Source of the DNA: Ceratobasidium sp. AG-K
Lineage: Eukaryota; Basidiomycota; Agaricomycetes; Cantharellales; Ceratobasidiaceae
Reading direction: 5' to 3'
Assembly: GCA_037039685.1 (NCBI GenBank)
Contig: JAWNGF010000003.1
Location: 2,790,001-2,854,000 of the forward strand
Length of the DNA: 64,000 bases
Shown here: positions 55,672 to 64,000 of the stretch, one piece after another
Layout: each line of letters begins with the position of its first letter
Position numbering within the stretch: the first letter of the stretch is position 1
Notes under the pieces: generated by a model
Database searches by the model: none
Seen by the model: only the letters and a program-made list of their open reading frames with translations
What the model was told of the DNA's origin: nothing
Program-made: the position numbers and the translations under genes

Positions 55672-58004
55672 ATGGCGACAAAAGGACTGAAGGCGATTGC
55701 GCCTGTCCCAACGGCGAATGACTTCCTTGACATTATTCTGAGCAAGACTCAGCGAAAGACCCCAACGGTGAGTGCCTCTCCGTTCTCCCGGTGGTCCGCA
55801 ATTGAGGAACGCGAGCTCCTTGTGACTATTGGTGCCGGGTCGCTGCTCACGTCCGCCCCATGTTATTCGCATAATATACTTCTTGGAACAATATTTTCGG
55901 TCCTTAATGCTAAACTTATCTGCAGGTCATTCACAAAAACTTCAAAATTAGCCGCATTCGGAACTTTTACATGCGCAAAGTAAAATTCACTCAAGATTCC
56001 TTCGATGAGAAGTTAGGGGCGATATTAAACGAGTTCCCCATTCTTGATGTACGTCGAAGTACTACTTCTGTACCTAACGGAACTTACCTCGCCCTCAGAA
56101 TCTGCACCCATTCATGTCTTCCTTGCTCAATGTCCTCTACGACAAGAACCACTACAAGCTTGCACTCGGTCAACTCAACACCGCACGTCACCTGATATCT
56201 CAGGTCGCCAAAGATTATGTCCGCCTACTCAAATTCGGTGACTCGCTCTACCGCTGCAAGCAGCTCAAACGAGCCGCCCTCGGTCGAATGGCTACTATCA
56301 TGCGCCGACAAAAGGACCCGCTCGCATATCTGGAGCAAGTCCGACAACACTTAGCCAGACTTCCAAGTATCGACCCAACCACGCGGACCTTGTTGGTTTG
56401 CGGGTACCCCAACGTTGGCAAGAGTTCATTCGTGAACAAGGTTACGAGGGCGGACGTCGATGTCCAGCCTTATGCCTTTACCACCAAATCACTATTTGTC
56501 GGGCACTTGGACTACAAATACCTTCGATGGCAGGTTATCGATACGCCTGGAATCCTGGACCACCCGCTCGAGGAGATGAATACGATCGAGATGCAGAGCG
56601 TTACGGCCATGGCCCACTTGCGCAGTGCAATCCTGTACTTTATGGATCTGAGCGAAAGGTGTGGGTATACCATCGACGCCCAGGTCAAGCTTTTTCATTC
56701 GATCAAACCCCTATTTGCCGGCAAGCCCGTCGTAGTGGTGATCAACAAGATCGATGTTATGCGCCTCGAGGATCTTTCGGACGAACAACGTACCCTGGTC
56801 GAGACGGTCACAAACTCGCCCGAGGTTAAGACTGTTCAAGTGAGCTGTTATACCGATGAGGGTGTGACCGAGGTCAAGACGACGGCCTGCGACACGCTTC
56901 TCGCACACCGAGTCGAGTCCAAGTTGCGGGGAACCAAGATCAACACAGTCGTGAACCGGATTCACGTTGCCATGCCCGTCAAACGAGACGACAAGGAGCG
57001 GAAACCGTTTATCCCGGATGCAGTCAAGGAAAGGAAAAAGTACGACAAGGAGGATCCGGACCGAGTGCGACTCGAGCGAGACGAAGAAGTCGAGAATGGC
57101 GGCGCAGGGGTATACAACATCGACATGCGGAGTAAGTTCTATGTTTCTCCGGCGGGTGGGATGATATTCATTTGTTGGGACAGAAAACTGGATCCTCGAG
57201 GACGATTCATGGAAGCACGATGTCATGCCCGAAATCTGGGAAGGCAGGAACGTCGCCGACTTCATCGATCCCGATATTGAGACTAAGCTCCAGGCGTTGG
57301 AAGCTGAGGAGGAGAAGCTCGAGGCAGAGGGATTCTATGATAGCGAGGAGGAGATTGTACGTCGTTTACATCACCGCTGGGCCCTTGCTGATGGACTGTC
57401 CCTAGTTCGATTCGGATGACGAGAGGGAAGCTGCCGAACTTGTCGCGATGAACGAAGCCAAGCTCTCGCACCACTCGAAATCAAATCTCAAGTCCCGACC
57501 AATTATGCCTCGCACCGCTGCCCATCGAACCATGAGCAGCATGGCGAAATCGCTCACCGCAGCAGGGCATGACCCGAGCAAAATCGAAGAGCGGGCTGCG
57601 ATTCTAGCCAAGGCGGCCAAGGCCAAGGCGGAGTTGGGAAAACGAAAGCGTGACGAAGAGATGGATGTTGATTCGGATGGAGACTTGGACGGGATGGAAG
57701 TGGACGAAGATGAGAGCCCGAAGCGATCCAAGACCAATGTCGGAACAGCCAAGCGTGCGCCCAAGACGGATAGGCAATTGGCGGGTCTTAGGGATTCAGC
57801 GCAAGCGTCTAAAGCAACCAAATTGCGCAACTTGGGGCAACGAGAGAGGAATATGCACGCCCGAGCTGGAGAAAGCGATCGTGCGATCAAGGTCAAGATG
57901 GTAAGTTGGGCGAGCTCTAGCCAAATGCGATAAGCTAATCAGCATTCTAGCCGAAACACTTATTTGCCGGGAAGAGGAAGGCTGGAAAGACAGACAGGCG
58001 ATGA
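55672..58004 (+). CDS. NOG1: Nucleolar GTP-binding protein 1 (60S ribosome assembly)
   Basis: Six exons: 55672-55767, 55926-56048, 56099-57131, 57184-57356, 57406-57900, 57951-58004. NOG1 is a GTPase needed for maturation and export of the large ribosomal subunit. Conserved start: [20 protein letters not shown]. The helical N-terminal domain is followed by the G domain with G1 [11 protein letters not shown]3 DTPGILDHP and G4 INKIDV. The NOG C-terminal part has the conserved [20 protein letters not shown]. The tail is Lys/Asp-rich, nucleolar in type. It is complete and highly conserved. Confidence 0.97.
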
Positions 58005-58258
58005 AGGACTTGGTTTCGGGCTTGGGTGTTTGCTCTATGGTTATATGCAAATGAATATGTTGTTTTTTGCAAACGGGGTGCATTCAAAACGATGATTGCG
58101 ATGTAAGCCAAGTGCGTTACAAACAACTAAAAGGCATACATGATCTTCAGTCTAATCCAAATCCGTCTAATCCAAGCAAGTTTTGTGAAAGAGTGCGCGG
58201 GGATATAATCGGGATACGAGAAAGCCATATTGAGATTGTAACGAATGGGAAATACGGG

Positions 58259-59314
58259 CTACTTGTGTGGCTGGAGATAACGCTTGAGCGTCTTGCGAGA
58301 AGGATCAGTCCCCCGTACCCCGCATGACTTCAGCATGCGCTGGACTCGTTCAGGCAGCTTGTCTTTTGTCGGTCGACGAACCAGTATGAGCACAGCCCTA
58401 GACATTCTCGAGTCCACTCCAAGAGACTCGAGAACCTGAATGCGCCATTGTCTCAGTGCCAGAGACACGATGGGGACGATCTTGTCGGGCGCGCTTGCGG
58501 CTTCAGCGCAGGCTTCCGCCATGGCCTCGAGCTCCTGCGCTCGAACGGAGCCAGGACTGTACCCCCACTTTTTCAACTCGGCTAATCGCCTGGCATGGAT
58601 CTCGTTGGCAATTTGCTCCTCGAGTTCTCGTTCGGTCGGTCTACGAATCGGAGGGGAGCGGACGAGCTGGCTGATAGTCTCGCGAGGCGCGGTGTCGAGC
58701 CAGCCATGACCAGCGGCAACCATTCGGCGGACAAAATGACGGTGCAAATAGGAGAACAGGCGGGAGATGTATGCGGCGGAATTACTGTATCGGTCATATT
58801 GGGCTAGGAGATAGTCTATGAGCTGTGAGTCGTTCACGGGAGCATTGTCTAGGACGTGTTGAGCATGTCGGCCAAATGTGTCTTCGAGACGGAGATATGG
58901 ACCATAGTCGATCTGGTCTGCTACAGCCTCTGAGTCGGGTGGCCCTAATTCTCGTTGCTTCCCCGCCGAGTTGGAGCGTGTTGAGCCAAAGAGCCGTAGG
59001 GACGTCAAGTTAGCGAGGGCGCTCCCGGCACCCCCTGGTAGGTTACGATTGTGTGGAGCAGCAGTGCTGAGGTTGTAAAGCGCGGTGTAGATGTAGGAGT
59101 AATATTGCGCGTCAATGCGTCCTGGTCCTCTATTTGGAGTTGGCGCATTCAGGATATGATCGAGAGCAGGTCGGACAAATGCCCAAACCTGGTCGAGATC
59201 ACTGGTAGTAGGTGCTAGTCCTGGCATGGCGAGCATGCGGCCCTTCTCTGGGTCGTACCTGGACGACGAAGCGACTGGGCCATGGCTATTGCTGGTGCCA
59301 TTGCTGATTGCCAT
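58259..59314 (-). CDS. Cullin N-terminal-domain-only protein, 351 aa, single exon
   Basis: Starts MAISNGTSNSHGPVASSSRYD. From residue 38 it resembles the first cullin repeats: DLDQVWAFVRPALDHIL, YYSYIYTALYNLST, LRLEDTFGRHAQHVL, LIDYLLAQYDRYSNSAAYISRLFSYLHRHFVRRM. In CUL1 this region binds the Skp1/F-box adaptor. The whole cullin-homology domain that binds the RING protein, and the Nedd8 site, are absent; after about residue 210 the protein ends with a different basic helical region. It could compete with CUL1 for adaptors or be a truncated relic. No introns, unlike its neighbours. Confidence 0.7.
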   Translation of the reverse strand: MAISNGTSNSHGPVASSSRYDPEKGRMLAMPGLAPTTSDLDQVWAFVRPALDHILNAPTPNRGPGRIDAQYYSYIYTALYNLSTAAPHNRNLPGGAGSALANLTSLRLFGSTRSNSAGKQRELGPPDSEAVADQIDYGPYLRLEDTFGRHAQHVLDNAPVNDSQLIDYLLAQYDRYSNSAAYISRLFSYLHRHFVRRMVAAGHGWLDTAPRETISQLVRSPPIRRPTERELEEQIANEIHARRLAELKKWGYSPGSVRAQELEAMAEACAEAASAPDKIVPIVSLALRQWRIQVLESLGVDSRMSRAVLILVRRPTKDKLPERVQRMLKSCGVRGTDPSRKTLKRYLQPHK

Positions 59315-59546
59315 CGTTGCGGCTAAAATCTTGTCATATCACGTGATGACGACCCTCAGTTGCCCAAACAAGCGCGACTAGAAACGATGCTGTGAAACCA
59401 CACAGCTTTGTTGCTAGGCTCGGAATGCAGTCCTCGACACAACATTTAACATTTTGATCGCATCAATTGGACAGGGCGAGCATCGCCTCCGCAGACATAA
59501 AACGGAGATGGATGGCATAGTCTGCTTCAATGCGATACCCCGTTCT
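59315..59546. promoter_or_regulatory. Divergent promoter region
   Basis: The cullin-like gene (minus) and the PPxY protein gene (plus) start only 232 bases apart, so they share this upstream region. No defined motif recognised. Confidence 0.4.
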
Positions 59547-60247
59547 ATGGATACCCCTCCCTCATACCAAGAATTACCACTCGCTGCTTCCGACGCGCAA
59601 AGTGGAGCTGTAGCGACTGGCGCGAGGGCGAGGGCGGGTACATCGAGCAATACCTCGGTCCCAGGAGTGGATGCAGCTGGCCTGATTGGAGGGAGCGGTG
59701 CACGCCTTCCCCTCTCAGAAGAGGGGCGCGTCAGCTATGATAGAAGGATATGTGCCCGCCTACGAACGTTTGGCCCCTTCACTCGTACTCTTTTCGGGGT
59801 TCCCGCCGATTCTCCGCACAGGTAAGCATGCACCCATGTATGATATAGATATACTGACTGGAATGCATACGAAGGACGGAAAACTTCCACCCGGATGTCC
59901 TTTACCAGTCTGCTGCCTCTCAACTGAATGTGCTCCTTCCGGCTCTCTCTCCGGCAACACTTCCTACCACCACAACCCTTCGTACTATCACACTGCGAAT
60001 CAATCCGCCAGCACCTGATTCAGCTTGGGGTCCAGAAGTCATTCGCACCGGGCCGGTACAAGGTCGGGCAGTCCTTGGAAAGGCTTACAAGGGCTGGATG
60101 GCGACCTTTGCAACAAAAAAGGGCGAACAGGCCATCTACGAAATGGCAGACGCGATCACCGGTCGATTGGCTGTGGAGGGGTTCTTGACGCTGGAAGAAT
60201 GGTGGGACCTCAGACGCGGGTTGTTAATGTTGGTGGTTCGGTGTTGA
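59547..60247 (+). CDS. Hypothetical protein with N-terminal PPSY motif
   Basis: Two exons, 59547-59821 and 59875-60247, joined in frame as DSPHR/TENFHPDVLYQS. The protein of about 215 residues starts MDTPPSYQELP. PPSY is a PPxY motif, the ligand of WW domains in Nedd4/Rsp5-type ubiquitin ligases. The N-terminal third is Ala/Gly/Ser-rich and probably disordered. The rest is a compact domain with GPVQGRAVLGKAYKGWMATF and a Trp-rich end (TLEEWWDLRRGLLML). I do not recognise the family. Shares a divergent promoter with the cullin-like gene. Confidence 0.65.
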
Positions 60248-60345
60248 ATAATTGCCGTATTTTTTTTGTCATTGGGAGCGACTCTGTATACCGTGGCGAC
60301 GTGTGAATCGTACCTTCACTTCATTACATTACAAGCAACTTGAGT

Positions 60346-61371
60346 TTACCCTTGTCCCTGACCCAGCGTGGTTCCCCCAGCACCTGACCCCTGCCTCGTA
60401 GCCCTCATCCTCAACAACGCTGCCACAAGCTCGGCCGCAATCCCCGCTCGTCTTCGCACATCCGTGACAGGCCCAGGAAGCATAGAACCCTCGTCAGTAG
60501 GGGCTGACTGGATGAGAAGTCGGAAAAGGGTTCGTGGGGGAAGATCAATTACCGCCGTGTCGAGGGGAAACGATGCGGTGGAGGTTTGGACGTGTCGTGA
60601 TCGACGAACGAGGACGTCTCTGTAGCCTGCGCGGGTGGTTTGGGGTTGGGATGCTCGGTTACCTGGATGGAATACGGTATCAGTACGATGGAGTGAAGGA
60701 GCTAGGTGATCGGCTTACGTCGTTCGCTGCGCCGGCTTCTGGGCTTCGTACTGCTCGAAGGCTGACTGGGTGGGAGGACAGGAACGGGTGGAGTGAAAAG
60801 AGGGTCGGGAATTTCGGGTTTCCATCGAGCAGTTTCGTATGCGATTGTGAGTTGGACGAGCTGGAACAGCAACAAAAGCAGGTCGACCAAGAGGACCAGA
60901 AAGGTGCTGGGAGGAGTAGCTAGGAACACCAATCAATACAATGCGAGTATATCCACAGGAAGCTGCTATATCTTACTTCGACCTACAAAGTCCAAAAGGA
61001 CTCCACTTCCTTGAGCTACGCTCCCGAATACATGTCTCAGGAGTGGTCCTGCGGTCAAGAGTAACAATACAAAGAGGTGAAATCGCAGGGGATAGGTGGG
61101 TTGGACATCCCGAAGTACGGTTATCTAAATAACGATGTGGTTAATAAGGATTTAAAAAGGCTGAATTTACTTCTTGATTATAGACGCACACGGTATTGAG
61201 CAACAAGTCGGGCAATTAGGGTAGTAAGACTCGGAGCGATGAGATACGAATATGAAATATAGACATATGAGGCACGATCAAGCTACAGATGGTGTCTGGT
61301 GACCTGCTAGGTTCAGTTTAATGAATGCTTACAGACTGAAGGAGGTGGTTTCGCTGGGCGTGGTAGAACAT
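60346..61371 (-). CDS. DUF1746 family membrane protein (DSC complex subunit-like)
   Basis: Exons on minus: 61371-61333, 61282-61190, 61124-60977, 60919-60719, 60662-60346. Spliced it reads MFYHAQRNHLLQS/LDRASYVYISYSYLIAP... then PLRFHLFVLLLLTAGPLLRHVFG, GVLLDFVGRTTPPSTFLVLLVDLLLLLFQLVQLTIAYE and a Ser/Arg-rich tail ending LIQSA.... The pattern of hydrophobic segments and the DFVGRTTPPSTF linker fit the fungal DUF1746 family. In fission yeast this family is linked to the Golgi DSC ubiquitin ligase that cleaves SREBP. Short exons hide the gene from simple ORF searches. Family role is known; role here is inferred. Confidence 0.75.
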
Positions 61372-62313
61372 GCGAAGTTTGTTCACGGCGCTTGGGCGTC
61401 CATGATGTGGTCTTGTTTGGATGCACTGGCATTTAGTCAACTCAATTTCTCAGCGTGCAAAGCGTTCAAGTCAAGCTTCAAAATCCTAGTTTTGACACTG
61501 CACCCAGCATTCTGCCAGCTGAAACGCCCCCGGTTACGATGTCTGCCCTACGGCGGGCTTGCGATCTATATCTGGATAACGCATAAATTTGTCCAGCCGG
61601 AATCGGTCAATCGGCGCATCAAGTCCTCAAGCAAATCCGTCGGTTCTCTTTTGGGCTCGTGAGCACCGATTTGCTTGTGCGTGCTCGCTTAGGTATAGGA
61701 GCACCAATTGCACAGCCACTCGGGTGCTCCTGAGTGTTCCTTTACCCAAGCGAGCACATATGAGCAAACCGGCGCTCGTTAGTGTCAGAGGGTTTTGGTG
61801 ACGTCTTAGCTCGTCTCTAGCTCCAAGTGACGTGACGGCCCAAGTTGGGGACCCAAGTACTACCGTATGTCTTGCAGAAAGCTACGACACGAAGACGCCG
61901 GCTTCGAGATCGCGTCTCCGAACTACTGTGCTGGACCCAATGAGTATGGTGATTACATTCTGATAGTGTGGTCGCCAGAAATCCTGAAGGCGTCAAAGAA
62001 CCTGGTGCTCCGACTTGGGACCGTGCGCTATCTGACTTGCTTCCTAGATCTTGACTATATCTCCAATAAAAAAACAAAGCAACCATTTCATCTCTACGTT
62101 ATTACACTATCAACCAACAGCTAATGTCCAAATGTGCCACCCGACTCTTCCTTTGGGCCTGGAGCTTTATTCTATAAACAACCCTGAAGCGACAACCAAC
62201 CCAGTCTGGCGGTTCTTCGGTCTAGAGGCGGCTACTACTACAGGTCGCTTCTGCACCGCATCTTCAGTCTGGGATGCGCCACCCGAGGTTGCCATTGCTG
62301 ACCTGAGCGCTGC
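61372..62313. other. Intergenic region with a small palindromic repeat
   Basis: 940 bases between the DUF1746 start and the GTPase stop (both minus). Apart from the inverted repeat at 61661-61777, no gene or RNA was recognised. Confidence 0.45.
61661..61777. repeat. 117-bp imperfect palindrome (MITE-like)
   Basis: Two arms of about 45 bases, starting gagcaccgatttgc and ending gcaaaccggcgctc, pair with each other. They include tgctcgcttaggtataggag against its inverted partner with several mismatches, leaving a short centre near agccactc. It may be a small non-autonomous DNA transposon or a hairpin-forming element. Confidence 0.7.
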
Positions 62314-63526
62314 TCATGCCTGCCGGCGGCGAGCATCGGGTTGATTCCTTCTCCAACCCCACACAAAACCTTGCCTAGACCTACCTCCTCCTGTCTGACC
62401 GTGTGCCCCAGAACCTGCAGGATCCGCGGCCGGATTGGCAGGTCCTGTTTGACGACTTGGACCTGTTTGCTGTCGCTGGCGAGCGCTATGAAGCATCTCG
62501 AGTTGTAGCCGAAGCAGGCGCGTCTCCTCCTCCTTGTCGCGCTTGAATCGTTCGAGCTGCTCTTGTGCTCGCCTGTCACGTTCTTCGTATGCGGCGCCAA
62601 GCTCTTCCTCCAGCTCAGCCCTCTCCCGCTCTTGTCGCTGAAGCCGGATACGCAAGTTTTGGTCAACAAGCGCTCCCGCCTCTGTCTCATCGAGGGGAAG
62701 CTGGAGGATAGAGAGTTCATACTGAATTTGAAGCTCTACGGGCGAAAAGTCGAGGAGTAGGCGAATAATTCCCAGGGCAGATTGTGGGCCGACCCCAGCC
62801 CGCCGAGCTACCCTAGCTCCGTTTTCGATGGCAGAGTGAAAGAATTCTGCTTTGAGCTGTTCTTCGCGGGCCTCTTCATCCGGGTCGCGCGGAACAGACC
62901 ACATATTGGTGATAATGATCGCGTTACGCATCGCACTTCTTCCGCATATTTTTTCGAACAAGTTGAACGCGCGAACCGAGGCACCCCCCATTCGGTTATC
63001 GGTAATACGGTGCAGATACAGGAATCCGTTAAACGGCTGACCATTGGCGTGCCTACCAACTGCTAAGCACAAAGATGTGTTTAAATAAAGATTGGCCTCA
63101 CTCACATTTCCATCACGGTAGATGCAATATTTTGGAGCACTTCTGTATCGCTCAATTTGGTATCATCGAACCCGGGAGTGTCAAAGAGTTGAACTGGTCG
63201 TCCGTCAACAGAGAAGATCTGGCCGGATTGCATATCCTTGGTGCACGACTGGAGCTCATGTCCGACCGGAAGTCGCGACTGACTAGCGTCATTAACAAAC
63301 TATGATAAATGCGCACGTTCATCCATCGGAAATGTAGCATCAGCTGCAATCACTTACCGTGGTCTTGCCAACTCCGGTCCCCCCGAATACTCTGCCACGA
63401 ATAGAATCCTTATGAATGGGCAACACGCTGACTATGCGTATGTCAAACTCACAGAATGCGGATGGGGTCAACATTGTTGGGCCTTGAAATCGAAGGCATC
63501 GACCTATGATCGAATAATGTCGCCAT
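62314..63526 (-). CDS. AIG1/IMAP-like GTPase with coiled-coil tail
   Basis: The start ATG is at 63526 (MATLFDHRSMPSISRPNN), although further 5' exons cannot be excluded. Spliced exons give DPIRILVFGGTGVGKTTFVNDASQ with the P-loop GGTGVGKT, then VQLFDTPGFDDTKLSD (G3). An exon after a 40-50 base intron reads NGFLYLHRITDNRMGG and IIITNMWSVP (atypical G4). After residue 200 the protein is an uninterrupted Glu/Arg/Gln-rich coiled coil of about 90 residues and a Gly/Arg-rich end. Related fungal P-loop proteins are numerous in Agaricomycetes. Their function is not settled; immune-type or membrane roles are known only for animal and plant relatives. Confidence 0.82.
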
Positions 63527-64000
63527 GTTCTGTTAGAAAGACACCTCATATCAGACACAGTCGTGAACGATAATTGAAGGTACACCAACGAGCAGGTGTG
63601 CTGAAGATTGAGCGGCTTGGATAGTAACTAATGAACTACCTAGTGCGGTACTATGGTAAAATATGACTGACCGGGTGCGCTTATGAGTGGATCCCCAGGT
63701 AGGTATGAAGAGCAGTGAAGAGCAGTCAAGCGCGGTCCGAGGTGATGCCAAGGTGGATGACCTAGATTTCCCATCGTTTCCCTGTGGCTTGTTCTATATT
63801 CACCGGTTGGACGTGCGGAAACCTTATCGAATTCGAGTATGATGAACAGCGTGGCCTGCGGGATCAACATGTCCCTATCGCGTTTTGGACATTTGGCAAT
63901 CCGCGCTGGCAGCATTTACAGCTTAAGCAAAACGCATCGCTGGCGAGTGGAAGCTAATCCAGTCGCTCGATAGGGTATTCAATGTTATTTAAGTCCCCTT
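63527..64000. other. Right end of window, upstream of the GTPase gene
   Basis: Contains the 5' region of the GTPase gene. A short direct repeat (gaagagcagt twice at 63706-63725) is visible. A minus-strand ORF at 63640-63915 has no features. No gene is called. Confidence 0.35.

Noticed and set aside
1..64000. CRISPR arrays, bacterial operons, rRNA genes
   Set aside because: No short regular direct repeats with spacers and no rRNA-like sequence seen; intron-rich genes show a eukaryotic nuclear genome.

Overview
The window reads as nuclear DNA of a filamentous basidiomycete, most likely an Agaricomycete close to Rhizoctonia (Ceratobasidiaceae). The genes are cut by many 45-70 nt introns with GT..AG (twice GC..AG) borders. 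The families present are also typical of that group: TPR-CHAT proteins, DUF6535 membrane proteins, F-box proteins, AIG1-like GTPases, an AA9 lytic polysaccharide monooxygenase and a secreted pepsin-type protease. The species is an inference; no rRNA or tRNA gene was found to anchor it.

Region by region. At 1-8.1 kb, a Tc1/mariner transposase gene (minus strand) is split by a 7.2-kb Ty3/gypsy chromovirus-type retrotransposon with two 456-bp LTRs. The retroelement has gag, a pol shifted -1 with two in-frame TGA codons, an uncharacterised third ORF after pol, and a primer-binding site that pairs with the predicted start of its own RNA. At 8.4-12.5 kb there is a decayed secreted-protein gene and one orphan gene. 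At 12.6-18 kb lie an Xaa-Pro aminopeptidase and an aspartic protease. At 18.5-27.6 kb lies a duplicated divergent gene pair (DUF6535/helical-repeat gene on minus, Trp-rich gene on plus). The left copy has lost the 5' halves of both genes, and the right copy carries a deletion and two nonsense codons. At 27.6-28.6 kb a solo LTR of the same retroelement family contains a solo LTR of another family, both with perfect target duplications. At 30-34.5 kb is a large TPR-CHAT protease-like gene. At 35.6-46 kb lie an F-box gene with one nonsense codon, a PWWP/LEDGF-like gene, the mitochondrial Rieske protein, a NIPA-type magnesium transporter and an aldo-keto reductase. At 46.8-47.5 kb is a fold-back repeat. 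At 47.8-50 kb are a thioredoxin-TPR fusion and a CoA-binding protein. At 50.2-53.2 kb is an apparently intact DDE transposon with 324-bp inverted repeats differing at one base. At 54-64 kb lie an AA9 LPMO, the ribosome-assembly GTPase NOG1, a cullin-N-terminal-only protein, an orphan PPxY protein, a DUF1746 membrane protein, a small palindromic repeat and an AIG1-like GTPase.

Housekeeping genes (Rieske, NOG1, aminopeptidase, NIPA, PWWP) look intact and alternate with fast-evolving accessory genes and transposons. One theme recurs: repeated DNA decays almost only at CpG. All eight differences between the two LTRs are CpG transitions. The four in-frame TGA codons in pol and in the Trp-rich gene are all explicable as CGA-to-TGA. 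The fold-back arms and the solo LTR also show CpG loss. This points to cytosine methylation or a RIP-like process acting on repeats. The DDE transposon at 50-53 kb escapes the pattern and is therefore probably the youngest insertion.
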